Shown one piece after another: positions 24,443 to 32,325 of a stretch of DNA of 64,000 nt (positions are counted from its first letter, which is position 1; the number at the start of each line of letters is the position of its first letter). The notes under the pieces were generated by a model. That model made no database searches and was not told the origin of the DNA. It worked only from the letters and a program-made list of their open reading frames with translations. Where the stretch lies: the NCBI RefSeq assembly GCF_016863295.1, contig NZ_BOOP01000021.1, positions 62,001 through 126,000 of the forward strand, given 5' to 3'. Made by a program: the position numbers and the translations under genes. The stretch comes from Planotetraspora phitsanulokensis. Its GTDB lineage: Bacteria > Actinomycetota > Actinomycetes > Streptosporangiales > Streptosporangiaceae.

Positions 24443-24949
24443 CTAGTCCTCGTCTATGAACCCGAACCGGTCGCGGCCGCGCTCCTCGCCGAACCGCTCG
24501 CGGAAGGGACGCTCCTCGCGGAACCGCTCGCGGCCGCGCTCCATGCCGCGCTCCTCGCGGAACCGCTCGCGACCGCGCTCCATGCCGCGCTCCTCGCGGA
24601 ATCGCTCGCGGCCGCGCTCCATGCCGAACCGCTCGCGGACGCGGTGCTCCCTGAACCGTTCGCGTTCGCGGACGGGAGCCCGACGGCCCTCTCTGAACCG
24701 CCGGTCCTCTCTGAACCGCTCGTGGACGCGGTGCTCGCGGAACCGCTCGCGGTAGTGCCGGCGCTCTCGGTCAGGGCGGGGCGGCTGCGCTGGAGATGCC
24801 GCAGCCGTCTTTGCGTGGTTCGCCATGCTGAGCGTTGTCGTGTTCATCGAATTCGGGCCGGTGGAGCCATTCGGCGCCTGACTGAGTCCGAACACCAGAG
24901 CCCCGAGGACTGCGGCGCCTAACGACGCCGACAGCAGATTTTTGGGCAT
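24443..24949 (-). CDS. Exported Arg/Glu/Phe tandem-repeat protein
   Basis: A 168-residue protein with a signal peptide ('NLLSASLGAAVLGALVFGL') then a short spacer and, from about residue 60, a low-complexity domain of repeated 'RERFREERGMERG'-like units. The domain is almost entirely Arg, Glu, Phe, His, Gly and Met, alternating opposite charges, and should be a highly charged rod or disordered polyampholyte. Three copies of the unit are identical at DNA level but for a few bases. No family is recognised. The strand is supported by the signal peptide. Confidence 0.6.
   Translation of the reverse strand: MPKNLLSASLGAAVLGALVFGLSQAPNGSTGPNSMNTTTLSMANHAKTAAASPAQPPRPDRERRHYRERFREHRVHERFREDRRFREGRRAPVRERERFREHRVRERFGMERGRERFREERGMERGRERFREERGMERGRERFREERPFRERFGEERGRDRFGFIDED
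24511..24627. repeat. 39-bp tandem repeat (3 copies)
   Basis: Units begin at 24511, 24550 and 24589, each starting GCTCCTCGCGGAA, with one or two differences among copies. They lie in frame (13 codons) within the Arg/Glu repeat gene, so copy-number change would not shift the frame. Confidence 0.85.
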
Positions 24950-25567
24950 GATGCCTCCTCCCCGAATCGCCTGAACGCGGCGATTGCGGATCTACATCCA
25001 TCGTGGGCATTGAGTTCCGGGCCCGTCTAGGGAAGTTGGCGGGTATTGAGACGACGGCACGGTTATTCAGTAGAGCGGCATGACTTTGTGTTTCCTGTCG
25101 CCCGCGCGGACTTGCGGTGGGTTGTGATCCTTGTGTGGGAGAGATTGCGTTCAGAACAGTGAACAGGGGTGCTCGGCGTTCCACGACTGCCTGAGCGGCG
25201 CTCTCACCGGAGTCCGCCGCCGACGTCGCCGCTTTCCTTGCCGGTCATTTTCTGCGCCGGTGGCGCCGTATTGACGACCCGGGGGAAGCGCCGTCCCGGC
25301 TTTCGCGGTCGATGCGAATCGGCGGCTCGAAGGGTCGCAGCGGCCGACTGGGGCGTGATGCCGTTTTTTCTGGTGAATGCGGATAATAAAACTCATGGAG
25401 TGATGAGCCGGAAATAATGTTTTGCCTCGGACGGGGAGATCTCGTCTGATGTCATGATTAGTCTGAGTAGTGTTCAGCGCCACATCTGCGTATCCCGAGA
25501 CTCGGAACCGACGCTCGTCATCCCCCTCCATCGGGGGTTCGGTCCTCACTTCAGGGAGTGATCTCTG
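24950..25567. other. Gene-free stretch, relatively AT-rich
   Basis: About 620 bp with no convincing gene on either strand. Base composition is lower in GC than the surroundings, particularly 25360-25480, which probably holds promoter sequence for the small Cys-rich gene that follows. No repeats or RNA gene were recognised. Confidence 0.5.
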
Positions 25568-25798
25568 ATGCTCAAGCGTTTACTCTTCGCCGTCACGCTG
25601 GCCGCGTCCACGCTCATCGTCACCGGAACCGCCGCCGGCACCGCGCAGGCATCCGAGCCGAGCGTCTGCGCGTCTGGTCAGCGCACCGCCCCTGCCATCG
25701 ACACGGCCCGCCCGGCGCCGCCGTGCATGTGGAAGGGTGACTGCTACATGTGCTACAGCTACCGGGGCGCGAGGTGGGAGACCCAGCACTGCGAGTAG
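25568..25798 (+). CDS. Small secreted Cys-rich peptide
   Basis: A 76-residue precursor: a Sec signal ('MLKRLLFAVTLAASTLIVTG') with AQA-S cleavage near residue 28, then about 48 mature residues containing five cysteines, four of them in the last 25 residues ('PCMWKGDCYMCYSYRG' and a terminal 'HCE'). The odd number suggests a free or metal-binding thiol. It is possibly a small extracellular signal or defence peptide; no family recognised. It is preceded by 'TTCAGGGAGTGATCTCTG', which supplies a GGGAG ribosome site. Confidence 0.65.
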   Translation: MLKRLLFAVTLAASTLIVTGTAAGTAQASEPSVCASGQRTAPAIDTARPAPPCMWKGDCYMCYSYRGARWETQHCE

Positions 25799-25972
25799 CG
25801 CCGACGGACGACGGCAGCCCTGCGAAGCCACCGCCTCGCGGGGCTGCTCAACGCGTGGGGGAGCGCATCGCGGGCGCGCGGCCGGTGTCCCCGGCGCGAC
25901 GCGACGCCGAATGTCGCCTGACCGCCTGCCCGCACGGTCAGGGCGCTCAAGCAAGCGGGTAGCTTCTGGCGG

Positions 25973-27142
25973 GTGCGCACCCGGACCGCCCTGGAGGCCC
26001 TCACCCTGCGTCCGCTGTCCTTCCTGCGGTCCTGGTGGCCGTGGCGGTCACTGGCGTACCTGCTGTCGAGTGCCCTGCTGGGCGTCACCGTCGCCGCCAC
26101 CGCGGTGTCGATCTCTCTTCTGGGGTTCGTCCCGCTCATGGCCGTCATCGGGATCGCCGCCGCGGGGATGGTCGTGCCGCTGGTGGCGGGGTTCGAGCGC
26201 TGGCGGATGCGCCTGGTCGACTCCGTGCCTGTCACCCGGGTGAACGCCGGGCGGTGGCGGGAGATCAGCCTGACGCTGGTCTCGGTCCTCGCGCTCTGGT
26301 GGATCGACCTGGTGGTGGTCTGCTTCAGCGTCGGGGGCCCCGTCGTGCTGATCCTTTCGCCGGTCCTCCAGCCCGTGGAGGCGGGATGGCCGCTCGCCGC
26401 CGCGCTGACGGCCTCGGCCGCAGGGCTACTTCTGCTCCCGGTGGCCGCCTACATCGTCACCGCCTGGGCGGGAGCACGTGAAGCCATGATCAGGGCGCTG
26501 CTCGCTCCACGGGAGGCGGAACTGGCCGACGTGCTTCGTTCGCGGGCACGCCTGGTGGACGCATTCGAGATGGAACGCCGCAGGATTGAGCGCGACCTGC
26601 ACGACGGCGCCCAACAGCGGCTTGTCGCGCTGAGCATGAAGCTGGGGCTGGCCCGGCTCGACCTGCCGCCGGACGGACCGGTCGCGGAGCAGGTCGCGCA
26701 GGCCCATGAGGAGGCCAAACGAGCTCTGGCCGAGCTGCGGGAGCTGATCCGCGGTGTGCATCCGCAGATACTCACCGACCGCGGCCTCGCCGCCGCCGCC
26801 CGCGACACGGCCGGGCGCTCCCCTGTTCCGGTGGACGTGGACCTCGCTCTGCCGCGGCGGTTGCCCGAGGCCGTGGAGATCACCGCCTATTACGTCGTGT
26901 CGGAGGCTCTGTCGAACATCGCCAAGCACAGCCAGGCGAGCCGTGCTCAGGTGCACGGCCGTCTGGTCGACGACATGCTGATCATGGAGATCCGCGACGA
27001 CGGGGTGGGCGGCGCGGATCCCGCGGGCGGGACCGGCCTGACGGGGCTGGCCGACAGGGTCTCCGTGGTCGACGGGAGGATGGCCCTGTCCAGTCCGGCA
27101 GGCGGCCCGACGACGATGCGAGTGGAGATCCCGTGCGTGTAG
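25973..27142 (+). CDS. NarL-type sensor histidine kinase with membrane domain
   Basis: A 389-residue kinase with about four or five TM helices in the first 190 residues. The HisKA_3 dimerisation domain carries phospho-His in 'IERDLHDGAQQRLVAL' (about 208). The C-terminal HATPase has 'AYYVVSEALSNIAKHSQA' and 'IRDDGVGGADPAGGTGLTGL'. The GTG start follows short intergenic DNA. It overlaps the following LuxR-type response regulator by 10 bp, so the pair is a complete two-component system. The stimulus is unknown; the multi-TM input resembles DesK/envelope-stress kinases. Confidence 0.9.
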   Translation: MRTRTALEALTLRPLSFLRSWWPWRSLAYLLSSALLGVTVAATAVSISLLGFVPLMAVIGIAAAGMVVPLVAGFERWRMRLVDSVPVTRVNAGRWREISLTLVSVLALWWIDLVVVCFSVGGPVVLILSPVLQPVEAGWPLAAALTASAAGLLLLPVAAYIVTAWAGAREAMIRALLAPREAELADVLRSRARLVDAFEMERRRIERDLHDGAQQRLVALSMKLGLARLDLPPDGPVAEQVAQAHEEAKRALAELRELIRGVHPQILTDRGLAAAARDTAGRSPVPVDVDLALPRRLPEAVEITAYYVVSEALSNIAKHSQASRAQVHGRLVDDMLIMEIRDDGVGGADPAGGTGLTGLADRVSVVDGRMALSSPAGGPTTMRVEIPCV

Positions 27143-27783
27143 CGATCGCCGAAGACTCCGTCCTCCTGCGCGAGGGCCTCGCCGGCCTGCTGGAGCGCTT
27201 CGGGCACACGGTCGTCGCCTCGGTCGGTGACGCCCCCTCCCTTGTCGCCGCGGTGGAGGAGCACAGGCCCGACATCGTCGTGGTCGACGTTCGGATGCCG
27301 CCTGGCTTCACCGATGAAGGGCTGCGTGCCGCGCTCGTGCTGCGCGTGGACCACCCGGATCTGGCCGTGCTGGTGCTGAGCCAGTACGTCGAGCAGACCT
27401 ACGCCGCCGAGCTGCTCGGCTCCGGCCGTGGCGCCGGGATCGGTTATCTGCTGAAGGAGCGGATCGGCGACGTGGGCGAGTTCGTCGACGCGCTGGTCCG
27501 GGTCGCGGAGGGCGGCACGGTCGTGGACCCCGAGGTGGTGCGGCAACTGCTCAGCGGACGGCGCGACCCGCTGCGGCGTCTCACCCCGAGAGAGCTGGAA
27601 GTGCTCGCTCTGATCGCCGAGGGACGGTCCAACGCCTCGATAGCTCGGGCTCTCTTCGTCACTGATGCGGCGGTCGCCAAGCACATCGCGAGCATCTTCG
27701 CCAAGCTCGACCTCCCGCCCGCCGCCGACGGCCATCGTCGCGTCTTGGCCGTCCTCGCCTTCTTGCAGGCCGAGCCGAGGTAG
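27133..27783 (+). CDS. LuxR/NarL-family response regulator
   Basis: A 216-residue regulator: a receiver domain with acidic pair 'IAEDSVLLREGL', phospho-acceptor Asp in 'IVVVDVRMPPGF' (about 51) and conserved Lys in 'GYLLKERIGD', then a C-terminal LuxR HTH ('LTPRELEVLALIAEGRSNAS', 'VAKHIASIFAKLDLPP'). It is partner to the overlapping kinase gene. The target promoters are not identifiable; the following membrane protein gene is a candidate. Confidence 0.92.
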   Translation: MRVAIAEDSVLLREGLAGLLERFGHTVVASVGDAPSLVAAVEEHRPDIVVVDVRMPPGFTDEGLRAALVLRVDHPDLAVLVLSQYVEQTYAAELLGSGRGAGIGYLLKERIGDVGEFVDALVRVAEGGTVVDPEVVRQLLSGRRDPLRRLTPRELEVLALIAEGRSNASIARALFVTDAAVAKHIASIFAKLDLPPAADGHRRVLAVLAFLQAEPR

Positions 27784-27854
27784 TGCCAGGTCTACTCCAA
27801 GGCCGGGCCCCTGGGCCAATGCGCGGCGGAGGTCGCGTCGGTTGGATCGACGGC

Positions 27855-28556
27855 ATGACCACGACCTCTTTCGAGTTCCCCGGCCGCTGGGTCGAGGGCG
27901 CCGGGCTTGTCCTCGGGCCGGTTCTGATGCTTGGCGGCGTGCTCCTCCGTGCGGATTTCGATGGCTTCTTCCCCCGGCAACTCGCCGCGTTCGCCGGGAG
28001 CCCCGGCCGGATGACCGCCTCCTACAGCGCCTTCGTCGCGGGCGACGTCCTGCTGTGGCCGGCCGTCATGGCGCTGGTCAGGGGCGTGTGGGGGACCCAG
28101 ACGAGGTGGGCGCTGTGGGGTGGCCTGCTGGTTCTGTCCGGGCTGTTCGCACGCGCCTTCCACGCCGGGATCAACCACCTGGCCTTCCAGGTCGTCGACG
28201 TCCAGGGGGTCGAGGCGGCGCAGAAGGTGATGGCCGACTCCTACGGCGCGTTCCACGTGTTCCACTCACTGTCAGGCGCGATCTTCTTCGGCTGGATCGT
28301 GCTCGCCGTCGGGGCGTGGCGGGCAGGTGTGCTGGGAATCGCCAGATCCGTCGCGCTGGCGTCGATGAGCGCGCTGCCGATCGGCGTGCTCAAGGGCACG
28401 GGCCCGATGTCGATCGTCGCCACCATCGGCCTGTGCGTGGCGCTCGTCCCACTGGGGGTGCGGGTCCTGAGGGACGGCCCCCCGCCCAGGTGGTGGGCTT
28501 ATCCGCTCACGCTGGGCGTGGGCGCCGCGGCTGTACTCCTCGGCATGGCCGGTTAG
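27855..28556 (+). CDS. Multi-pass membrane protein, unknown function
   Basis: About 233 residues with ATG 27855, or 257 if the GTG that overlaps the response-regulator stop is used. Six hydrophobic helices are spaced evenly (e.g. 'GAGLVLGPVLMLGGVLL', 'GGLLVLSGLFARAFHAGI', 'AIFFGWIVLAVGAW', 'VATIGLCVALVPLGV'). No transporter motif is recognised. It lies immediately downstream of the kinase/regulator pair on the same strand, so it may be part of that operon or its direct output. Confidence 0.7.
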   Translation: MTTTSFEFPGRWVEGAGLVLGPVLMLGGVLLRADFDGFFPRQLAAFAGSPGRMTASYSAFVAGDVLLWPAVMALVRGVWGTQTRWALWGGLLVLSGLFARAFHAGINHLAFQVVDVQGVEAAQKVMADSYGAFHVFHSLSGAIFFGWIVLAVGAWRAGVLGIARSVALASMSALPIGVLKGTGPMSIVATIGLCVALVPLGVRVLRDGPPPRWWAYPLTLGVGAAAVLLGMAG

Positions 28557-28726
28557 AAGTGAGGCATCGTGAGGCGGCCTGAGGCGTGGTGTCTGGATCT
28601 GCTCCAGGCGCGCTTTCTCGGGTCGCTCCGTTGAGTCGGTTCGAGTCGTCCGTACGGTCGATCCGTACCGGATCGGGGCCTTTCGCAGCTGCCCGTTTTG
28701 TGGGAGATGGTCGATAAGATCCGCAA

Positions 28727-29614
28727 ATGCTTCGCCTCTCCCGGCGCTTGTTGGTCTGTGTCCTCCTCCTGGCCGCGTGTTCGCCGGCCGATCCCGCGCC
28801 CTCGTCGGTCCCCCTCGCGGCTCCGCGGACGGCCGCGGCCCCCGCGATCACGCCGTCCCCTTCGGCTTCCCCCTCACCTTCCGCTTCGTTGCCGGCGACG
28901 GCGCAGTTACGTGATATCCCCTGGGGCCGCCCCGCCGCGGTCAACAGCCCGCTCTATGCCGCACCCCAGATGAAGGGGAGTTGCAAGATCCCCGCGCTCA
29001 GGTCCGGTAGTTGGCGGTCGATGAAGAAGTACATGGAGTCTGTTTCGAGCTGCCTGGATCGGATCTGGGCCCGCTCGTTCAAGGCGGAGAACATGTATTT
29101 CGAGCCGCCCAAACGGAAGTTCGTCCAGCGCCGTGTGCGCGACCCGATCTGCGGGCTGCTGCCCAAGAAGAACGACACCGGGGCCTACTGCGGCGGGACC
29201 GCCACCTATTACCTGCTCATCCCCGACGACCTGCTGCGGCATCCCCTGGCAGCCGCCTTCGTGTCCAAGACGATCAGCCACGAGTACGGTCATCACGTTC
29301 AGTACTCGACGCACATCCTGGATTACAAGGCCGCGGAGGTCGGCGCCGCCAGGAAGCGCGCGACGGCGGACCTGGCGAGCAGGCGTCTCGAGTTGCAGGC
29401 CGAGTGCTTCGCCGGAGTGGCCGTGAAGGCGATGCGCCGTGAGATGCCTCCGTGGCAGCAGTTCCGCTACCTGTTCATGGGCATCGTCAACGATCCGTTC
29501 GCTCACGATCACGGCCGTCAGTCCACGCGACTGAAGTGGATCGAGAAGGGATACCGCTCGGGCAGGCCGGGTGCGTGCGAGACCTGGTCGAGCCCGAAGA
29601 GCAAGGTCACGTGA
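28727..29614 (+). CDS. Lipoprotein neutral zinc metallopeptidase
   Basis: A 295-residue lipoprotein: signal with lipobox LAAC at about residues 15-18, a Ser/Pro/Ala linker of about 40 residues, then a zincin domain. Zinc ligands and catalytic Glu are in 'KTISHEYGHHVQYS' (HExxH near 185), and the third ligand is probably Glu of 'RLELQAECFAGVAV' near 222, as in the YpfJ-type neutral zinc metallopeptidase family. Four or more cysteines suggest disulfides outside the cell. It is tethered at the outer membrane face. Substrate unknown; it converges on the next two-component operon. Confidence 0.87.
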   Translation: MLRLSRRLLVCVLLLAACSPADPAPSSVPLAAPRTAAAPAITPSPSASPSPSASLPATAQLRDIPWGRPAAVNSPLYAAPQMKGSCKIPALRSGSWRSMKKYMESVSSCLDRIWARSFKAENMYFEPPKRKFVQRRVRDPICGLLPKKNDTGAYCGGTATYYLLIPDDLLRHPLAAAFVSKTISHEYGHHVQYSTHILDYKAAEVGAARKRATADLASRRLELQAECFAGVAVKAMRREMPPWQQFRYLFMGIVNDPFAHDHGRQSTRLKWIEKGYRSGRPGACETWSSPKSKVT

Positions 29615-29655
29615 AAGGCGCCATGGCGGACGACCGCCCCTGACGGACCGGTGTC

Positions 29656-29674
29656 CCGGCACGGGCAGTGCCGG
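29656..29674. terminator. Hairpin between metallopeptidase and response regulator
   Basis: A 7-bp stem (29656-29662 with 29668-29674) and 5-nt loop lie between two convergent genes. Confidence 0.5.
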
Positions 29675-30349
29675 TCACCTCGGTGCTCGTGGGACGAGCA
29701 GTCCGCGGTTGAACGCCTCGGTGACGGCGGCGGCGCGGTCGCTCACGCCCAGCTTGCTGTAGATGTTCAGCATGTGGGTCTTGATGGTGGCCTCGGTGAT
29801 GAACAGTTTGGCCGCCGCTTCCCGGTTGGTGGACCCGGCCGCCACCAACTGGAGGACCTCGAGTTCTCGTTGGCTGAGTGGCCCGGGGGTGGCGGTGGCC
29901 GGCCCGGGCGTGGAGGAGCGAAGCCGGTTCATGAGCAGGGCCGCGGCTGACGGGGCGAGGACCGCCTCGCCCCGGGCCGTTGCCTGGACCGCGCGGAGGA
30001 GGTCGTCGCGGGGGGCGTCCTTGAGCAGGTAGCCGGTGGCGCCCGCTTCGATCGCGGGGAGCACGTGGCTGTCGGTGTCATAGGTGGTCAGCACCAGCAC
30101 ACGCGCACTGCTCCCGCGTGCGGAGAGTTCCCTGATCGCGGTCACTCCGTCCATGCCGGGCATGCGCAGATCCATGAGGATGACGTCTGGGCGGAGGGCC
30201 TCGGCGAGGCGGACCGCTTCGGCTCCGTCGGAGGCCTGGCCGATCACTTCGAACCCCGGCTCGCGTGCGAACATGCTGCTCAGGCCGTCTCTGACTACGG
30301 GATGGTCGTCGGCGACCAGCAGTTTGATCGGGCCGGTGGGGCGGCTCAT
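29675..30349 (-). CDS. LuxR/NarL-family response regulator
   Basis: A 224-residue regulator with receiver domain ('LLVADDHPVVRDGLSSMF', Asp in 'VILMDLRMPGMDG' near 57, 'GYLLKDAPRDD') and LuxR HTH ('LSQRELEVLQLVAAGSTNRE', 'IKTHMLNIYSKLGVSDRAAA'). ATG 30349 overlaps the stop of the upstream kinase by ATGA, so the two are translationally coupled and form one system. A pair of direct-repeat sites at 32206-32241, upstream of the first gene of this cluster, could be its binding site. Confidence 0.92.
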   Translation of the reverse strand: MSRPTGPIKLLVADDHPVVRDGLSSMFAREPGFEVIGQASDGAEAVRLAEALRPDVILMDLRMPGMDGVTAIRELSARGSSARVLVLTTYDTDSHVLPAIEAGATGYLLKDAPRDDLLRAVQATARGEAVLAPSAAALLMNRLRSSTPGPATATPGPLSQRELEVLQLVAAGSTNREAAAKLFITEATIKTHMLNIYSKLGVSDRAAAVTEAFNRGLLVPRAPR

Positions 30350-31608
30350 GCGGGGACCCGCACCGGTTCGGCGGGGACGCAGGCGGAGATTCCGGTGCCG
30401 GCGCCCGGTTCGGACTCGATCTGCAGGGTTCCCGACAGGCCTTCGATTCGTTGGCGCATCGCGATCAGGCCGAACCCTCCGTGGTCTTCGCGGGAATCGT
30501 CGGTGGCGTCGTCGTGGATCCGGGCAGGGTCGAAGCCGCGGCCGTCGTCGCGTACGTCGAGGGCGACCTGGTGCTCCATGTAGGAGAGTGTCACGCCGAC
30601 TCGGGTCGCGCGTGCGTGTTTGGCCACGTTGGTCAGTGCTTCCTGTGCTGTTCTGAGGAGTGCGACTTCCGCTTCCGGGCGCAGGGCTCGTGCCGTACCG
30701 GTCGTGGTGACCTGGACGGGCACATCGTGCAGCGAGGACCAGCGCTCGGCCACGTTCGCCAGGGCCTCGCCCAGTCGCGCCGTCCGCAGGGGCTCTGGGC
30801 GCAACTCGTGGACTGACCGTCGTGCTTCGGACAGGCTTTCCTTGGCGAGTGCGGTCGCGGCTTCGATGTGCCTGCGCCATGCCGCGGGGTCGTCGGCGGC
30901 GTGTTCGGCCGCGTGGAGTTGGGTGATGATGCCGGTGAGTCCTTGGGCCAGGGTGTCGTGGATCTCCCGTGCCATTCGCTGTCGTTCGTCGTTCACGCCG
31001 GCCTCTCTCGCCTGCGCCAGTAGTTGCTCGTGCAGGGCCGCGTTCTCCGCGAGAGTCGCCTCCAGCCTGCGGTTCGCCTCTCGTGTCTCCTCGAGTGCGC
31101 GGTCGCGTTCGTCGCTCTGCCGGGCGCTACGGCGGGCGAACCAGGCGAAGCCGACCATGGGGATCACGTTCGCGGCCATGACGGCGACATACGTGATCAG
31201 GCCGAAGACGGTCGTCTTCTCCACGCCGTACGCCTGCGCCGTCCCCGACACCATCGCCACCGCGGCGACGCCGACGGGCAGCCACGGCCAGATCAGGACC
31301 CTGAACGCGTAGATGTATCCGGCGGCGGTGAAGAACCCGAACCACGGGTCCCGGATCACCAGGACCGTCATGATCGCGGTCAGCCCGGTGAAGAACACCG
31401 CCATGACCGGCACGCGCTCCCGCCAGGCGGGGTGCAGCGTGAAGATCCACAACATCCATGCCGCGGCCAGTGCGCACAGGGCCAGATCGATGAACAGGGA
31501 GTGGCCCGCCGAGCGTTTGCCGACCACCGTGACGACGACCAGGATCGCCAGCAGCACGTACGGCATGGCCGTCACCACCGCAGACCGAGGCGGTACCAGA
31601 CGACTCAT
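30346..31608 (-). CDS. NarL-type sensor histidine kinase
   Basis: A 420-residue kinase from ATG 31608, which follows GGTGGAGG. Five or six TM helices occupy residues about 10-170, then a coiled-coil linker ('ALEETREANRRLEATLAENA'), HisKA_3 with His in 'MAREIHDTLAQGLTGII' (about 214), and a HATPase domain with 'AQEALTNVAKHA' and 'DVRDDGRGFDP', ending 'GGFGLIAMRQRIEGLSG'. All boxes are intact. It is coupled to the response regulator at 29675-30349. Confidence 0.9.
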   Translation of the reverse strand: MSRLVPPRSAVVTAMPYVLLAILVVVTVVGKRSAGHSLFIDLALCALAAAWMLWIFTLHPAWRERVPVMAVFFTGLTAIMTVLVIRDPWFGFFTAAGYIYAFRVLIWPWLPVGVAAVAMVSGTAQAYGVEKTTVFGLITYVAVMAANVIPMVGFAWFARRSARQSDERDRALEETREANRRLEATLAENAALHEQLLAQAREAGVNDERQRMAREIHDTLAQGLTGIITQLHAAEHAADDPAAWRRHIEAATALAKESLSEARRSVHELRPEPLRTARLGEALANVAERWSSLHDVPVQVTTTGTARALRPEAEVALLRTAQEALTNVAKHARATRVGVTLSYMEHQVALDVRDDGRGFDPARIHDDATDDSREDHGGFGLIAMRQRIEGLSGTLQIESEPGAGTGISACVPAEPVRVPA

Positions 31609-31662
31609 GGGGCCTCCACCGTAGGTCTTTCCAACCGGACAATCTAGCCGCATCGACGCGTT

Positions 31663-32106
31663 CTACGCAGTAGCGAACATCGAGCGCAGGTGCTTGCCGT
31701 TGGCGATCACGACGACGGCCGCGAGGAGCAGTCCGCAGACGCTCTGCTCGATCCTCATCCACGCCGGCAGGAGCCCGGGGAGTACGACGAGGGCCGCGAT
31801 GGACACCACCATGAGGGCCGAGGCGATTCGCAACCGCAGGTAGGCCCGGCGGCGGCCGCGGGCGGCGCCGGTCACGAAGGAGAGCATCAGCACAGAGGTG
31901 CCGGCGACGATCCCGCCGCGGATCCAGGCCGTGTCGTTCACCAGTGCGGGGTTGTGGCGCAGCAGGTAGACGGCCACGAGGGTGAGCAGGCTGAAGCCGG
32001 CGTAGCCGCCGACGGCGAGCTTCATCCCGCGGAACGCCGCGACGCTGTGCGGGTGGTTCAGGGCTTCGTCGGAGATCGTGGCGGGAGGTGCGATTCGGGC
32101 GTTCAC
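31663..32106 (-). CDS. Small membrane protein upstream of two-component operon
   Basis: A 147-residue protein with four TM segments ('YAGFSLLTLVAVYLL', 'IRGGIVAGTSVLMLSFVTGA', 'LRIASALMVVSIAALVVLPG', 'CGLLLAAVVVIANGKHL') and a short polar N-terminus. It is probably the first gene of the operon with the kinase and regulator (54 bp gap). No recognised family. It could be an accessory sensor or an output gene. Direct-repeat operators lie about 100 bp upstream. Confidence 0.65.
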   Translation of the reverse strand: MNARIAPPATISDEALNHPHSVAAFRGMKLAVGGYAGFSLLTLVAVYLLRHNPALVNDTAWIRGGIVAGTSVLMLSFVTGAARGRRRAYLRLRIASALMVVSIAALVVLPGLLPAWMRIEQSVCGLLLAAVVVIANGKHLRSMFATA

Positions 32107-32205
32107 GGTGAGCCCTTCCTGTTGTGGAGACGGGCTTCAGCCTCGCAATCGCCCGGTAGGCCGCACATCGCCCGATCTCCTGAGGTCGCGGCTGAATCGG
32201 CCGCT

Positions 32206-32241
32206 CCACCGGACGGTTGAGTCGATCCACCGATCGGTTGA
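32206..32241. promoter_or_regulatory. Tandem 15-bp direct repeat upstream of the 32.1 kb operon
   Basis: CCACCGGACGGTTGA (32206-32220) and CCACCGATCGGTTGA (32227-32241) repeat with a 21-bp period (two helical turns). The core ACCG-N2-CGGT is palindromic, and the second copy is the perfect palindrome ACCGATCGGT. It is a good candidate for a dimeric regulator site. Confidence 0.5.
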
Positions 32242-32325
32242 TCCGCGCTCAGCGCGTGACGTCGTTCCAGGGGTGCTCCGCAGCCGTCACCTGCGCTGTC
32301 GTACGGAGCACCTGCCGCGGCCAGG

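Noticed and set aside
24296-24922. Plus-strand Ala/Leu/Glu repeat frame opposite the Arg/Glu gene
   Set aside because: The repeats read on this strand are a shadow of the minus-strand repeats. The minus strand has a signal peptide and start with context; the plus strand does not.
25151-25549. 132-codon minus-strand frame in the AT-rich gap
   Set aside because: Arg/His-rich, no ribosome site, no plausible domain; treated as non-coding.
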